Assembly: GCA_025453595.1 (NCBI GenBank)
Contig: JALOQB010000050.1
Location: 1 to 44,931, forward strand
DNA: 44,931 nucleotides
From: Polyangiaceae bacterium
GTDB taxonomy: Bacteria > Myxococcota_A > Polyangia > Polyangiales > Polyangiaceae
Direction: 5' to 3'
Shown: positions 29,944-39,389 of the stretch, one piece after another
Layout: each line of letters begins with the position of its first letter
Position numbering within the stretch: position 1 is the first letter of the stretch
Notes under the pieces: model-generated
Databases searched by the model: none
The model's input: the letters and a program-made list of their open reading frames with translations, nothing else
What the model was told of the DNA's origin: nothing
Position numbers and translations under genes: made by a program

Positions 29944-31878
29944 ATGGCGCTCCACCCGGGCCTGCTGCTGTTGCTGCTGTTGACCCTGCTGTCGCTGCTG
30001 CTGGTGGGGCGTCGCGCCCTGCACCGCGCGCGGGACGCGGAGCCCTTCCGGGTGCAAGGCGGGGTGACGGCGGCGCTGGTGGCGCTGGCGTTGCTCGTGG
30101 GGGTCGGGGTCGGGGTCGGGGCCTACGCCTGGGCCCAGGCGCTGGCGGCGCCCACGATCACCCTGGGCGGCCCCCCGAAGGTCGTCCCGCCCGCGTGGCA
30201 GGTCTGGATCGCCCAGCAGAAGACCCTCGTGGGCTCCCTCGCCGCGCTGCCGCCGGCGCTGCTGCTGCTGCTGGGTGTACGGAAGCTCCGGGGTCGCACG
30301 ATGCCGGGCTGGATGCGGGCGCTGCCGTGGGGCGTGGCCACGGCGCTCGGGCTGGCGTTCATCGGCCTGACGCTGACGGCGCAGACGCTGCCGGTGATGA
30401 GGGGGACGCGGTACGTGCTGACGCACGAGCTGATCCGCTTCGGGGCGCTGGGGACCGGGGTGGTGTTCCTGCTGGCGGTGCTGGCGGCGCTGCTGCCGGT
30501 GCTGCTCGACCGGCTGGAGCGCCGGGGGTTCATCCCGTTCGTGAGCGCGCGGCACGTCCGGGCGACCAAGAGCGGGTTCTTGACGGTGATCAGCGTGCTG
30601 TCGATCTGCGGGGTGGCGGTGAGCTCCTGCGCGCTGTGCTCGGTGGTGTCGATCATGGGGGGGTTCGGCGCGGATCTGAAGCGGAAGATCCTCGGGAACA
30701 ACGCCCACATCACCGTGGACATGCCCGCGCAGCTCCAGGGGTTCCCCGATTACGTGCCGATGGCAGAGCGCATCCGCATGGTGCCCGGGGTGGCGGCGGC
30801 GACGCCGGTGGTGGCCGGGGAAGGCATGGCCTCGTCCAACGCCAACACCGCCGGCGTCCTGGTCCGCGGCGTCGACCCGGCGACCATCGGGGACGTGATC
30901 GATCTGGTGAAGAACATCGAGTACGGGAAGCTCGAGTACCTGATCGACGAGACCAAGCTCCAGGACCTGCCCCCCGACGAGCCCATCGGCGCGGGCCCCG
31001 GCGGCGAACCGTACCGCCGCGGCCCCAGCCCCGGCTTCTCGGTGGGCCTCGACCCGGCGGTGCGCAAGGCCATCGGGGCCCCGGTCCTCCCCGGGATCAT
31101 CATCGGCCGCGAGCTCGCTCGCACCATGCACCTGATGGTCGGCGACGAGTTCACCCTCGTCTCACCCCTCGGCGACCTGGGGCCCATGGGCGTCCTGCCC
31201 CGTAGCCGCAAATTCCGCGTCGCCGCCATCTTCTACAGCGGCATGTACGAGTACGACGCCAACTACGTCTACACCCGCACCGACGTCGCACAGAAGTTCT
31301 TCAGCCTCGAAGGCAAGGCCACCACCATCGAGATCCGCACCCACGACGCCGAGAACACCGAGGCCCTCCTCGCCCCCATCCGCGAGCGCGTCGGTAACCC
31401 TCAGCTCCGCGTCCGCGACTGGCGCGAGATGAACAAGAACCTGTTCTCCGCCCTCAAGCTCGAGCGCATCGCCACCTTCATCATCCTCAGCATCGCCATC
31501 GCCGTCGCCAGCTTCTGCATCATCTGCACCCTGCTGCTGATGGTCACCGAGAAAGGAAAAGAGATCGCCATCCTCAAGGCCCTCGGCTCCTCCGATGGAG
31601 CCATTCGCACCATCTTCATGGCCGAGGGCGTCATCATCGGCGCCATCGGCACCGCCTTCGGCGTCGGCACCGGCATGGCCACCACCCTCGGCCTCAAATG
31701 GTTCGGTGTCAGGCTTGACCCTGACGTGTACTACATCGACCGGTTGCCCGTGGCGACCAACCCGGTCGACTACGTGATGGTGGCCGCGGCCGCCCTCTTC
31801 ATCTGCACCGTCGCCACCATCTACCCCGCCGGAGCAGCCTCGAAGCTGCGCCCCGTCGAGGGCCTCCGGTACGAGTGA
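29944..31878 (+). CDS. LolC/LolE-type lipoprotein-releasing permease with extra N-terminal membrane domain
   Basis: 644 residues. The LolC/E core begins near residue 195 with FIPFVSARHVRATKSGFLTVISVLSICGVAV and ILGNNAHI, and ends in an FtsX-type block with three transmembrane helices (IVAIS, GTAFGVGTG, VDYVMVAAAALFI). Before it lies a ~190-residue unit with about five hydrophobic segments (LLLLLLLTLL, VALALLVGVGVGVGAYA, LPPALLLLLG, GVATALGLAFIGL, GVVFLLAVLAAL). Classical LolC is about 400 residues, so this is a large N-terminal addition. Together with LolD it would extract lipoproteins from the inner membrane for the outer membrane. Confidence 0.88.
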   Translation: MALHPGLLLLLLLTLLSLLLVGRRALHRARDAEPFRVQGGVTAALVALALLVGVGVGVGAYAWAQALAAPTITLGGPPKVVPPAWQVWIAQQKTLVGSLAALPPALLLLLGVRKLRGRTMPGWMRALPWGVATALGLAFIGLTLTAQTLPVMRGTRYVLTHELIRFGALGTGVVFLLAVLAALLPVLLDRLERRGFIPFVSARHVRATKSGFLTVISVLSICGVAVSSCALCSVVSIMGGFGADLKRKILGNNAHITVDMPAQLQGFPDYVPMAERIRMVPGVAAATPVVAGEGMASSNANTAGVLVRGVDPATIGDVIDLVKNIEYGKLEYLIDETKLQDLPPDEPIGAGPGGEPYRRGPSPGFSVGLDPAVRKAIGAPVLPGIIIGRELARTMHLMVGDEFTLVSPLGDLGPMGVLPRSRKFRVAAIFYSGMYEYDANYVYTRTDVAQKFFSLEGKATTIEIRTHDAENTEALLAPIRERVGNPQLRVRDWREMNKNLFSALKLERIATFIILSIAIAVASFCIICTLLLMVTEKGKEIAILKALGSSDGAIRTIFMAEGVIIGAIGTAFGVGTGMATTLGLKWFGVRLDPDVYYIDRLPVATNPVDYVMVAAAALFICTVATIYPAGAASKLRPVEGLRYE

Positions 31879-31881
31879 ACC

Positions 31882-32580
31882 ATGGCGCTAGTCGAGATCG
31901 AGGACCTGCACAAATCGTACGAACACGAGGGCCGCACCCTGCCGATCCTCAAGGGGATCGACCTGACCATCGAGGCCGGCGAGGTGATGGCCATCGTGGG
32001 CTTCTCCGGCGCCGGCAAGAGCACCCTGCTCCACTGCATGGGGACGCTGGATCTGCCCACCTCCGGCACCATCCGCCTCGACGGCCAGGACGCCACCCGG
32101 CTCCCCGGGCCCCGGCTCGCGGCGCTCCGCAACCAGACCATCGGCTTCGTGTTCCAGTTTCACCACCTGCTGCCGGATTTCACCGCCCTCGAGAACGTGG
32201 CGATGCCCGGCATGATCCAGGGCAAGACCCTCAAGCAGATGGAGCCCCGGTGCCTCGCCCTGCTGGAAGAGGTCGGCCTCAAGCACCGCATCCGGCACCG
32301 CCCCGGCGAGCTCAGCGGCGGCGAACAGCAGCGCGTCGCCCTCGCCCGCGCCCTCGCCCTCGAGCCCAAGCTCCTGCTCGCGGACGAGCCCACCGGCAAC
32401 CTGGACAGCACCACCAGCGACGCCATCCACGAGCTCTTCTTCAAGATCAACCGGGAGCGCGGCACCACCATCGTCGTGGTCACCCACAACACCGCCTTCG
32501 CCGAGATCATGCCCCGCGTCGTCCGCATGAAGGACGGACGCATCGAGCGCGACGACCGCAAGGCTCCCTACCGCGCCTGA
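31882..32580 (+). CDS. lolD: LolD-like ABC transporter ATP-binding protein
   Basis: 232 residues, starting three bases after the permease stop. Walker A is GFSGAGKST, the Q-loop is in [12 protein letters not shown], the ABC signature is [16 protein letters not shown], and Walker B is [12 protein letters not shown]; a His switch follows in VVVTHN. The LolD-typical [17 protein letters not shown] stretch is present. It powers the permease encoded before it. Its stop lies one base from the convergent methionine sulfoxide reductase stop. Confidence 0.93.
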   Translation: MALVEIEDLHKSYEHEGRTLPILKGIDLTIEAGEVMAIVGFSGAGKSTLLHCMGTLDLPTSGTIRLDGQDATRLPGPRLAALRNQTIGFVFQFHHLLPDFTALENVAMPGMIQGKTLKQMEPRCLALLEEVGLKHRIRHRPGELSGGEQQRVALARALALEPKLLLADEPTGNLDSTTSDAIHELFFKINRERGTTIVVVTHNTAFAEIMPRVVRMKDGRIERDDRKAPYRA

Positions 32581-32581
32581 T

Positions 32582-33712
32582 TCAGTCGCGCATCCAGTGG
32601 CAGGTGTAGCCCCCCGGGTGCTTCTGCAGGTAATCCTGGTGGTAGTCCTCGGCGGCGGTGAAGGGGCCCGCCTCCACGATCTCGGTCACCACCGGCTTCT
32701 TCCACTTGCCGCTCCCGTCCACCTTCGCCTTCACCGCCTCCGCCGACGCCTTCTGCTTCGCCGTCGTGTAGAAGATCGCCGACCGGTACTGGGTCCCCAC
32801 GTCGTTGCCCTGCCGGTTCTTCGTCGTCGGGTCGTGCATCCGGAAGAACCACTTCTCCAGCAGCTCCTCGTAGCTCACCTTCGACGGATCAAACACGATC
32901 CGCACCGCCTCCGCGTGTCCGGATTCTCCATACTTTACCTGCTCGTAGGTGGGCCGGGGCGTGGTGCCGCCGGTGTAGCCCACCTCGGTCTCGAGGACCC
33001 CGGGGATCTGCCGCAGCAGCTCCTCCATGCCCCAGAAGCACCCGCCGGCCAGGATCGCCGTCTCCAGCGTCGCCTCGCAGCCCGCCTTCTCGCCCTCCGC
33101 CGGGGCGGCGCAGGCGTTCGCCGACGAGGCCTCGATCGGGGGCGCCGCCTTGCCGAAGAGGGGCAGGTAGGCGCCGTAGCCCTCGGCCTCCAGGCTGGCG
33201 ACCGGGATGAAGCGCAGGGACGCCGAGTTGATGCAGTACCGGAGGCCGCCCGGGCGAGGTCCGTCCGGGAAGACATGGCCCAGGTGCGAGTCGCCGGCCC
33301 GGGAGCGGACCTCGGTGCGCCTCATCCCGTGGGAGACATCGGAGCGCTCGACGACCCGCTGGGGCTCGACGGGGCGGGTGAAGCTGGGCCAGCCGGTGCC
33401 CGAGTCGAATTTGTCGGTGGAGCTGAAGAGCGGTTCGCCGGAGGCGACGTCGACGTAGAGCCCGGCCTCGTGGTTGTCCCAGAAGGCGTTGCGGAAGGGG
33501 GGTTCGGTCGCATCCTCCTGGGTGACCATGTACTGCAGGGGGGTCAGCTTGCGCTTGAGCTCTTCCGGGGCAGGCTTCGCATAGGTGCGCGTGGACATGG
33601 GCGTTGGATCCTTCGAAAGTGGGCCTGGTGCCGGGCGTTTTTGACGCAACAACAGGCCCAGCGCCAGGAACGAGAGGGCGGCCAGCGCCAGCGCGAGCAA
33701 GGGACGGGGCAT
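32582..33712 (-). CDS. msrBA: Membrane-anchored MsrB-MsrA methionine sulfoxide reductase fusion
   Basis: 376 residues. The N-terminal [18 protein letters not shown] is a likely signal anchor, so the enzyme faces the periplasm. The MsrB domain (~40-195) has [41 protein letters not shown] and the catalytic Cys in [11 protein letters not shown]. The two zinc CxxC motifs of many MsrB enzymes are absent (SGEP and GDSH stand in their place), the zinc-free form. The MsrA domain (~215-376) begins with the catalytic GGCFWG and includes [16 protein letters not shown] and the HP..YTCH-like tail. GGAGGTG lies eight bases ahead of ATG 33712. It repairs oxidised methionine of both stereoforms. Confidence 0.94.
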   Translation of the reverse strand: MPRPLLALALAALSFLALGLLLRQKRPAPGPLSKDPTPMSTRTYAKPAPEELKRKLTPLQYMVTQEDATEPPFRNAFWDNHEAGLYVDVASGEPLFSSTDKFDSGTGWPSFTRPVEPQRVVERSDVSHGMRRTEVRSRAGDSHLGHVFPDGPRPGGLRYCINSASLRFIPVASLEAEGYGAYLPLFGKAAPPIEASSANACAAPAEGEKAGCEATLETAILAGGCFWGMEELLRQIPGVLETEVGYTGGTTPRPTYEQVKYGESGHAEAVRIVFDPSKVSYEELLEKWFFRMHDPTTKNRQGNDVGTQYRSAIFYTTAKQKASAEAVKAKVDGSGKWKKPVVTEIVEAGPFTAAEDYHQDYLQKHPGGYTCHWMRD

Positions 33713-33774
33713 GGAACAGCACCTCCGGGTTCAGGAGGGTACGATGCTCGAACCTCGCCGTTTCGCTCGCCCCC

Positions 33775-36030
33775 TCACAGCGACGGCGGGCGCAGATCCC
33801 AGGGGGTGAGGGGCGGAGGCCGCCGCGCCGCCAGAAGCCGTGCATGGACCGCCGACAGCGCCCCCCCCACCATGCCCGCCAGCGGCGCGAAGATCGGCGG
33901 CAACAGGCCGAAGGCCACCACCAGCGTCCCCAGCACCCCCGGGGCCACCGCCAGCCCCAGCGCCGAGCGGGCGTCGTTCCGGGCCCGGTGCGCCAGCGTC
34001 AGCGCCAGCGCCGCGTCCCGGATGTCGTCGCCCACCAGGCTCACGTGCCACTCGCAGGGCGACGCCCCCGCGGTCTCCAGCGCCACCGCCACCGTCGCCG
34101 CCCCCAGCGCCGGACCGTCCGCCCCCGGACGCCCGAAGACCGCCAGCGTCGCCCCCGACTCGACCAGCCGGTGCACCTCCGCCGCTCGCTCCGCAGGCAG
34201 CACCTCGGGCCGGATGTGCTCGATGTCCAGCGACCGACCGATCGTCTCGCAGGTCTCCCGCGAGTCCCCGCTCATCAGGATCGGCTCGATGTCGCTGTCC
34301 AGCAGGTGCTGCACCGACGCCCGCGCCCCTGGCCTCAGCCCGTCCTGCAGCGCCACCAGCCCCGCCCGCCGCCCCCCCACCGCCACCAGCAGCACCGTGC
34401 GCCCCAGCCCCTCCAACTCCGTCGCTCGCTCCTCCGCCATCGCGATCGACACCCGCTCCTCCAGCATCAACGCCCGGCTCCCCACCAGCAGCCCCTCCCC
34501 GGCCGACGTGATCGACTTGATCCCCAGCCCCGGCACCACCACCGGGCTCCGTACCGCGTCAGGTCTCACCCCCCTCGCCTTCGCCGCTCGCTGCACCGCT
34601 TGAGCAATGGGGTGGGTCTGGTGTGACTCTGCTCCGGTGACCCAGCCCAGCAGGCTGGCGACCTCGTGGGGGCCAAAGGTCTCGATCTCGACGACCTCGG
34701 GCTCCCCGAGGAGCAGGGTGCCGCGGGCGAGGAAGATGACCGCGGCGACCCGGCCTGCGCTGTCCCAGGCCTCGGCGTCCCGGTAGCTGATGCCACGGCG
34801 AGCGGCGGCGAGGGCTCCGGCGAGCAGGTGGGTGGTGGGCAGGGCGGCCACGGCGGCGGTGGCGAGGGCTCCGTGGGCCGCCAAGGCCGCCATGGCCACG
34901 GACAGCAGACCGCTGCCGGTCGCGTAGGTGGCCACCGCGGTCAGACCGGCGGCCGCCAGCGAGCCCTGGAGCGCCGCAAAATGCGCCGCACGGGCCAGGG
35001 CCGAGGCTTTCTCCACGCTCGCAACAGGGTCAAGAAGGACCCTTGCCCACGCACGCTCGTGGCCTGTCCAGGAGGCGACCCCTTCGAGGTGACCATCGAG
35101 GAGGCGAGCACCGGCGACGACGAGGGAGCCCTCGGCGCGAGGGGCCGGGGAGGTGGCGCCGAGCCAGGGGAGAACAGAGGCGTTGCCGGCGAGGATCTGC
35201 AGGTCGGCGGGGACGATTTCACCGGCCTCGACGCGGAGAAATTCGCCGGGGCGCAGCTCGTGGGCGGCGACGAGGGAGAGATCTTCCCGGTCGACGCGGC
35301 GCCCCGGGAGGGCGAGGGCGGCGCTGATCCAGGCGCGCTCGGCCTCATTTTTCTGGGCGACGCGGCGCTGGGAGAGGGTCTGGATGGCGGCGGCGAGGAC
35401 CAGGAGGCCGGCGAGGACCGCGGCGTCGCTGGCGAGGGGATCCTTGAGCGCCCAGGCGACGACGGCGAGGAGGGCGCCGAGGGCCGGGCCTGCGTTGAGC
35501 CAGGACGGGCCGTCCCCGGCGGCGCGAGGGCCCAGGCTACGGCCGACGAGGGCGAGGGCGCCCACGGCCGCGACGAGGGCCCGGGCGCCGGTGACGGTGC
35601 GGGTGGTGCCGATGAGGACGAGGGCGATGGAGAGGCCCCCGGCGGCGGCGGCGACGAAGAGCAGCAGGCCGTCGAGCTCGCCCGGGTCCGCCTCGGGGAG
35701 CGCGTCCTGCTCGGCGGGGCCAGGGGGAGGCAGCACCGGGGAGGGGACCGGGCGCGGCACCGGGCTGAGGCGCGGCACCGGCGAGAGGCGGGGCGGGGTG
35801 AGGTCTGGCTCGAAGGGGCCGGTGGTGCTGGCCGGGTTCAGGGCGGCGGCGACGAGGCGGCGGGCCGAGCGGGTCGAGGACTCGCTGCGCTCCCCCTGCC
35901 GCGCGTACCGCTGCCGGCAGGCGAGCCCGCAAAAATAGACGAAGCGCTCGCCGATGTGGGCAGCGTGGCCCGCCCGGAGCGCGTCGAGACCGGCGCCACA
36001 CCCGGCGCAGGGGACCCCAGCTCCTCGCAC
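33775..36030 (-). CDS. P-type-ATPase-like protein with all catalytic motifs replaced
   Basis: 751 residues from GTG 36030. Two Cys pairs in CAGCGAGL and YFCGLACRQRY form a TRASH/YHS-like metal-binding N-terminus. A Pro-rich linker and 6-8 hydrophobic helices follow in the CopA-like order, with an A domain and an N/P domain recognisable by THPIAQAV (the HP loop) and LMSGDSRETCETIG. Yet the phosphorylation site DKTGT reads LARGT at L434-T438, TGES reads LGATS, the CPC membrane motif reads LPTTH, and GDGxND reads GRPGAD at 633-638. It cannot run the phosphorylation cycle. The frame is intact and codon use is normal, so it looks like a conserved pseudoenzyme, perhaps a metal sensor or chaperone. 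It sits 6 bases after argD. Confidence 0.85.
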   Translation of the reverse strand: MRGAGVPCAGCGAGLDALRAGHAAHIGERFVYFCGLACRQRYARQGERSESSTRSARRLVAAALNPASTTGPFEPDLTPPRLSPVPRLSPVPRPVPSPVLPPPGPAEQDALPEADPGELDGLLLFVAAAAGGLSIALVLIGTTRTVTGARALVAAVGALALVGRSLGPRAAGDGPSWLNAGPALGALLAVVAWALKDPLASDAAVLAGLLVLAAAIQTLSQRRVAQKNEAERAWISAALALPGRRVDREDLSLVAAHELRPGEFLRVEAGEIVPADLQILAGNASVLPWLGATSPAPRAEGSLVVAGARLLDGHLEGVASWTGHERAWARVLLDPVASVEKASALARAAHFAALQGSLAAAGLTAVATYATGSGLLSVAMAALAAHGALATAAVAALPTTHLLAGALAAARRGISYRDAEAWDSAGRVAAVIFLARGTLLLGEPEVVEIETFGPHEVASLLGWVTGAESHQTHPIAQAVQRAAKARGVRPDAVRSPVVVPGLGIKSITSAGEGLLVGSRALMLEERVSIAMAEERATELEGLGRTVLLVAVGGRRAGLVALQDGLRPGARASVQHLLDSDIEPILMSGDSRETCETIGRSLDIEHIRPEVLPAERAAEVHRLVESGATLAVFGRPGADGPALGAATVAVALETAGASPCEWHVSLVGDDIRDAALALTLAHRARNDARSALGLAVAPGVLGTLVVAFGLLPPIFAPLAGMVGGALSAVHARLLAARRPPPLTPWDLRPPSL

Positions 36031-36036
36031 GCGGGA

Positions 36037-37233
36037 TCAGGCCTCGCGGAGGGCGGCGACGGTGCGCTGGACGGCCTCGTCGAGCTGCGCCTCGGTGACG
36101 ACGAGGGGAGGGGTGAAGCGCAGGGTGCGCTCGCCAGCGGCGGTGAGCAGGACCCCCTGCTCCCGCACCCGGGCCAGGGCCGCCCGGGCGTCGGCGCCGG
36201 GGCGCAGCACCAGGCCCCGGAGCAGGCCCAGGCCCCGCTCGCCCTCGAAGAGGGTCGGGTGGGCCTCGGCGGCCTGCCGGAGCCGGTCGCCGAGGTGGGC
36301 CCCCATGCGACGCGCGTGGTCGATGAGCCGCTCGTCGTCGAGGATCTCGAGGACCGAGAGCGCCGCGGCGCAGGCGAGGGGGTTGCCGCCGAAGGTGGAG
36401 CCGTGGGTGCCGGGGGGCAGGGCGCCCGCGAGCTTCTCGCCGCAGAGCACGGAGCCGATGGGGAAGCCGCCCCCCAGCCCCTTGGCCAGGGCCACCGCGT
36501 CGGGCCGGATGCCCGCGTGCTCGTAGGCCAGGAAGGCCCCGGTGCGCCCGATGCCGGTCTGGATCTCGTCGACCATCAGCAGCGCCCCGTGCTGGTCACA
36601 GAGGCGCCGGAGGCCCTGGAGAAACTCGACCCGCGCGGGGATGGCGCCGCCCTCGCCCTGCACCGGCTCGACGAAGATCGCGGCCACCGAGGGGTTCATC
36701 GCCGCCTCGACCGCCGCGAGGTCGTTGTAGGGCAGGTGGGTGATGCCGCCGACGCCGGGGCCAAACCCCTGCTGGTACTTGGCCTGCCCGGTGAGCGCCA
36801 GGGCCCCCATGGTGCGGCCGTGGAACGAGTTGTCGAAGGCCAGCACCTGGAACCGCTCGACCTGCCCCTCGGCGTGGAAATGGCGCCGCGCCATCTTGAG
36901 CATGGCCTCGTTCGCCTCGGCGCCGGAGTTGCAGAAGAACGCCCGGGAGAAGCCGGTGCGCCGGCACAGCTCGACGGCGAGCCGGATGTTCACGTCGTTG
37001 TAAAAATAGTTCGAGACGTGGCCCAGCCGGGCGGCCTGCTCGCCGATCGCGGCCGCGTGGCGGGGGTGACCGTGGCCCACGGCGCAGACCGCGACCCCCG
37101 CGGCCATGTCGAGGTACCGACGCCCCTCGGTGTCGAAGAGCTCGCACCCCTTCCCGTGGGAGAGCACGAAGGGAGCAGGTCGATAATTTCCGTAGAGATG
37201 AGCCTGGGCAAGATCGAGGAGCTCGCGGGTCAC
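36037..37233 (-). CDS. argD: Acetylornithine aminotransferase (class III PLP)
   Basis: 398 residues from GTG 37233, with GGAGGTGGT about eleven bases ahead. The fold signatures are YLDMAAGVAV, NSGAEANEAMLKMAR, HGRTMGALALTG, the Asp in MVDEIQTGIGRTG that pairs with the PLP pyridine nitrogen, and the Schiff-base Lys in AKGLGGGFPIG. It transfers an amino group between N-acetylornithine and 2-oxoglutarate in arginine biosynthesis and may also act in lysine synthesis. The overall match to ArgD is better than to GABA or ornithine aminotransferases, though these are close. It is between the SUMF1 lipoprotein and the P-type pseudoenzyme in one strand. Confidence 0.92.
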   Translation of the reverse strand: MTRELLDLAQAHLYGNYRPAPFVLSHGKGCELFDTEGRRYLDMAAGVAVCAVGHGHPRHAAAIGEQAARLGHVSNYFYNDVNIRLAVELCRRTGFSRAFFCNSGAEANEAMLKMARRHFHAEGQVERFQVLAFDNSFHGRTMGALALTGQAKYQQGFGPGVGGITHLPYNDLAAVEAAMNPSVAAIFVEPVQGEGGAIPARVEFLQGLRRLCDQHGALLMVDEIQTGIGRTGAFLAYEHAGIRPDAVALAKGLGGGFPIGSVLCGEKLAGALPPGTHGSTFGGNPLACAAALSVLEILDDERLIDHARRMGAHLGDRLRQAAEAHPTLFEGERGLGLLRGLVLRPGADARAALARVREQGVLLTAAGERTLRFTPPLVVTEAQLDEAVQRTVAALREA

Positions 37234-37264
37234 GCTCGTGTCTTACCACCTCCCGGGGGATCGC

Positions 37265-38491
37265 TCATTTTTTCTTCTTTTTCTTGATATTCCGCTCGGG
37301 TCCGCCCACCACCACGCGGCCGTACGAGTACCCCAGGTAGCGCCGGAACCCCCCGTCCTTGTCCCCGCCGTACACGTAGAAATCACGCGGGTCGTCCGTG
37401 TCGTTGAGCGAGGGCAGCCACCAGCCCGATCCGGCGAACGCCAGCGCCTCCGGCGGGCGCCCGGGCGGCAGCCGGTGCACCACGATGCCGCAGATCGACA
37501 GCGGACCCGGGTGCGCGCAGCCCGACTGCATCAGCAGCTCCTCGTTGGCCACCGGACGCCACTTCCAGCTCTGCAGCACCCGGAACGGCGCCTTCGTGTG
37601 CGCCATCAGCGCCTTCAGCTCCGCCGGGGGCTGCTGCGCCACCAGCTTCTGGTGCTCCTCCCGCAGGCTCAACCCCTGCAGCGCCTCGCCTCGCACCAGG
37701 TTCAGCGTCACCTCCGCCACGTTGGGCTCCCCCGCGCAGCACCGGAGCCCCAGGTCCGTCCCCCTCGACGACGGGCGGCGCGGCACCGCGTGGGCGCACC
37801 GGGAGAACACCTCCCCGGGCTCCCCGTTGCCCCCTCGCACCGCCACCAGCCCGGTGCTGTCCCCCCGGCCCCACGGGCTCGCGGTCCACTGCGCCACGCC
37901 CCCGTGCAGGTCCTTCACCCCGAAGGCGCTCCGGCAGTTGGGCAGCAGCCCCACCGGCGGCGTCCCGGGGCGCACCGAGCCCGTCCCGCACTCGGCGACC
38001 CGGTACTGATCCCCGTAGGCGTAGACCCGCTGCTCTGGCCCCTTGCAGGCCCGCTCCCACTCCAGCTCGGTGCACAGCCGCTTCCCTTGCCCCTCGCAGA
38101 GCGCCGCGGCCTCTTCCCGGTCCACCCCCGTCCTCGGGATCGCACCCGGCTCGTTGGGGTACGGGTACTCGTCGATGAAGAACCCCTTGAGCACCACCTG
38201 CGCCCCCGGCATCTCCGCCTCGGGCTGCCGCGGCAAGCGCCCCTCCGGCGTCCCCGCCAGCAGCACCCCCGGCGGCACCCACACCATGCCCCGCGGCGGC
38301 GCCCTCGGGTCCAGCGCTGCCCTCGTCGATGGCTCCGGCTCGGCAGGGTCGTCCATGACGTCAGAGGGGCGTTCCCTGCAGGAAAGCGCCCCCAGGACCA
38401 GCAGCGCCAGCCCGCGTGGGCCAATGCGGGCCCCGCCGCCGTGCCTGGAGACCAGGGCCAGGGGCGGCAGGATGCTGCGGAAAAGTCCCAC
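37265..38491 (-). CDS. SUMF1/FGE-domain lipoprotein
   Basis: 408 residues from GTG 38491. A lipoprotein signal (LALLVLGALSC) anchors it, then a short Pro-rich stretch. Residues ~68-250 match the formylglycine-generating/SUMF1 fold: GMVWVPPGVLLAGT, GFFIDEYPYPN, ALCEGQGKRLCTELEWERAC, LHGGVAQWTASPW and RGTDLGLRCC. The ~150 residue C-terminal part is unfamiliar and ends in six lysines. The protein probably binds or modifies an exported partner; most bacterial SUMF1 proteins are not true sulfatase activators, and no sulfatase is nearby. It is 31 bases upstream of argD and could be co-transcribed. Confidence 0.82.
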   Translation of the reverse strand: MGLFRSILPPLALVSRHGGGARIGPRGLALLVLGALSCRERPSDVMDDPAEPEPSTRAALDPRAPPRGMVWVPPGVLLAGTPEGRLPRQPEAEMPGAQVVLKGFFIDEYPYPNEPGAIPRTGVDREEAAALCEGQGKRLCTELEWERACKGPEQRVYAYGDQYRVAECGTGSVRPGTPPVGLLPNCRSAFGVKDLHGGVAQWTASPWGRGDSTGLVAVRGGNGEPGEVFSRCAHAVPRRPSSRGTDLGLRCCAGEPNVAEVTLNLVRGEALQGLSLREEHQKLVAQQPPAELKALMAHTKAPFRVLQSWKWRPVANEELLMQSGCAHPGPLSICGIVVHRLPPGRPPEALAFAGSGWWLPSLNDTDDPRDFYVYGGDKDGGFRRYLGYSYGRVVVGGPERNIKKKKKK

Positions 38492-38558
38492 GATTTTGCA
38501 CTCTAGCCCACCGCCCCGAGGGCGGCCAACTCCGGGGCCTCACCGGAAGGTGGCCTTG

Positions 38559-39389
38559 CTACCCGTTACGTTTTGCTCGAGAAGACTTGGCAGTTTTTTT
38601 CTCGGGGCTCTTGGAAGAAACAGTAGGTACAGGGGCAACAGGGACAACAGGGGGTTTTGTAAAGCTCCAGATCAGATCGACGATGCTATCCAGGTCCGGG
38701 ACTCGACAACATACGGAGGCCAGATGATGTTGAGCCAGAGCGACAAGCGCATCGTCTAGCTCTGGGGAGTTCTTGATGTGGCCTGGCTTTCCAATAGATT
38801 TACGTGCCGATTCAAGGCATTGAAGGGGCTTCAGGTAGCTATTCGAAAATTCGGTCGAAAGAGATCTGGGGTCCGGTTTACAATTATCCAAAAGTCGTTG
38901 CAAGTCCTCCGTTTTGAAGTCCAGTTCGAGGTGAGTGCTCACAGGTTCAAGATCGAAGCCGGCAAGCACAAGGGATTCCTTGGACCACCGTAGAACGTAG
39001 CCATGTACGGTTCCCGGTGGGCTGGCCTCTGCAAGCTCTTGCAAATGCTCTTTCCATGCCCTCATCGCCTGTTGATGCCAATCGTTGGCACCACTCACCA
39101 TGGCCGTGGGGCTGGGGACCTTCCTGAGAAGTTCGTGGATCTTGTCCCCGTCCACAATGCACAGCAGCCTGTCCAAAGGACCAGGATTGTTGGGCAATCC
39201 TCTGGTTCGGACCCTGGGCCAGGTGTCCCTCACATATGGAGCGAATCTGCCGTTTCCCTGGGATGTGTGAAACAATACCTCGGGAAATTTGCTGACATCT
39301 TCAGGTTTTCTTGAGGCAAGTCTCAGCTTGATAAATCGCGCCAGGGGGTCATATTGTTCATCTTCCCACACCACCAGAATTCGCATCAT
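38559..39389 (-). CDS. Toprim-like / DUF4276-like partner of an OLD-type ATPase
   Basis: 276 residues from ATG 39389 (a second ATG at 39386). The N-terminal ~100 residues have ILVVWEDEQYD with E9 and later LLCIVDGDKI with D80 and D82. This spacing resembles a small Toprim-type nuclease fold as in DUF4276/OLD partners, but the match is by eye and not firm. The middle is Lys/Asp-rich and helical; the C-terminus is a Pro-rich then basic tail (SPEKKTAKSSRAKRNG). It overlaps the ATPase stop by four bases in an ATGATG arrangement. AT-rich codons set it apart from the neighbours, indicating transfer. Confidence 0.7.
   Translation of the reverse strand: MMRILVVWEDEQYDPLARFIKLRLASRKPEDVSKFPEVLFHTSQGNGRFAPYVRDTWPRVRTRGLPNNPGPLDRLLCIVDGDKIHELLRKVPSPTAMVSGANDWHQQAMRAWKEHLQELAEASPPGTVHGYVLRWSKESLVLAGFDLEPVSTHLELDFKTEDLQRLLDNCKPDPRSLSTEFSNSYLKPLQCLESARKSIGKPGHIKNSPELDDALVALAQHHLASVCCRVPDLDSIVDLIWSFTKPPVVPVAPVPTVSSKSPEKKTAKSSRAKRNG

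Noticed and set aside
34666-37287. 873-codon open frame on the plus strand opposite the P-type-like gene and argD
   Set aside because: The minus strand shows clear family motifs over the whole stretch. This frame is Gly/Glu/Arg-rich with no fold.
37250-37290. T-rich run TTTTTTCTTCTTTTTCTTG as a terminator
   Set aside because: It is the complement of the Lys codons at the end of the SUMF1 lipoprotein and has no hairpin ahead of it.
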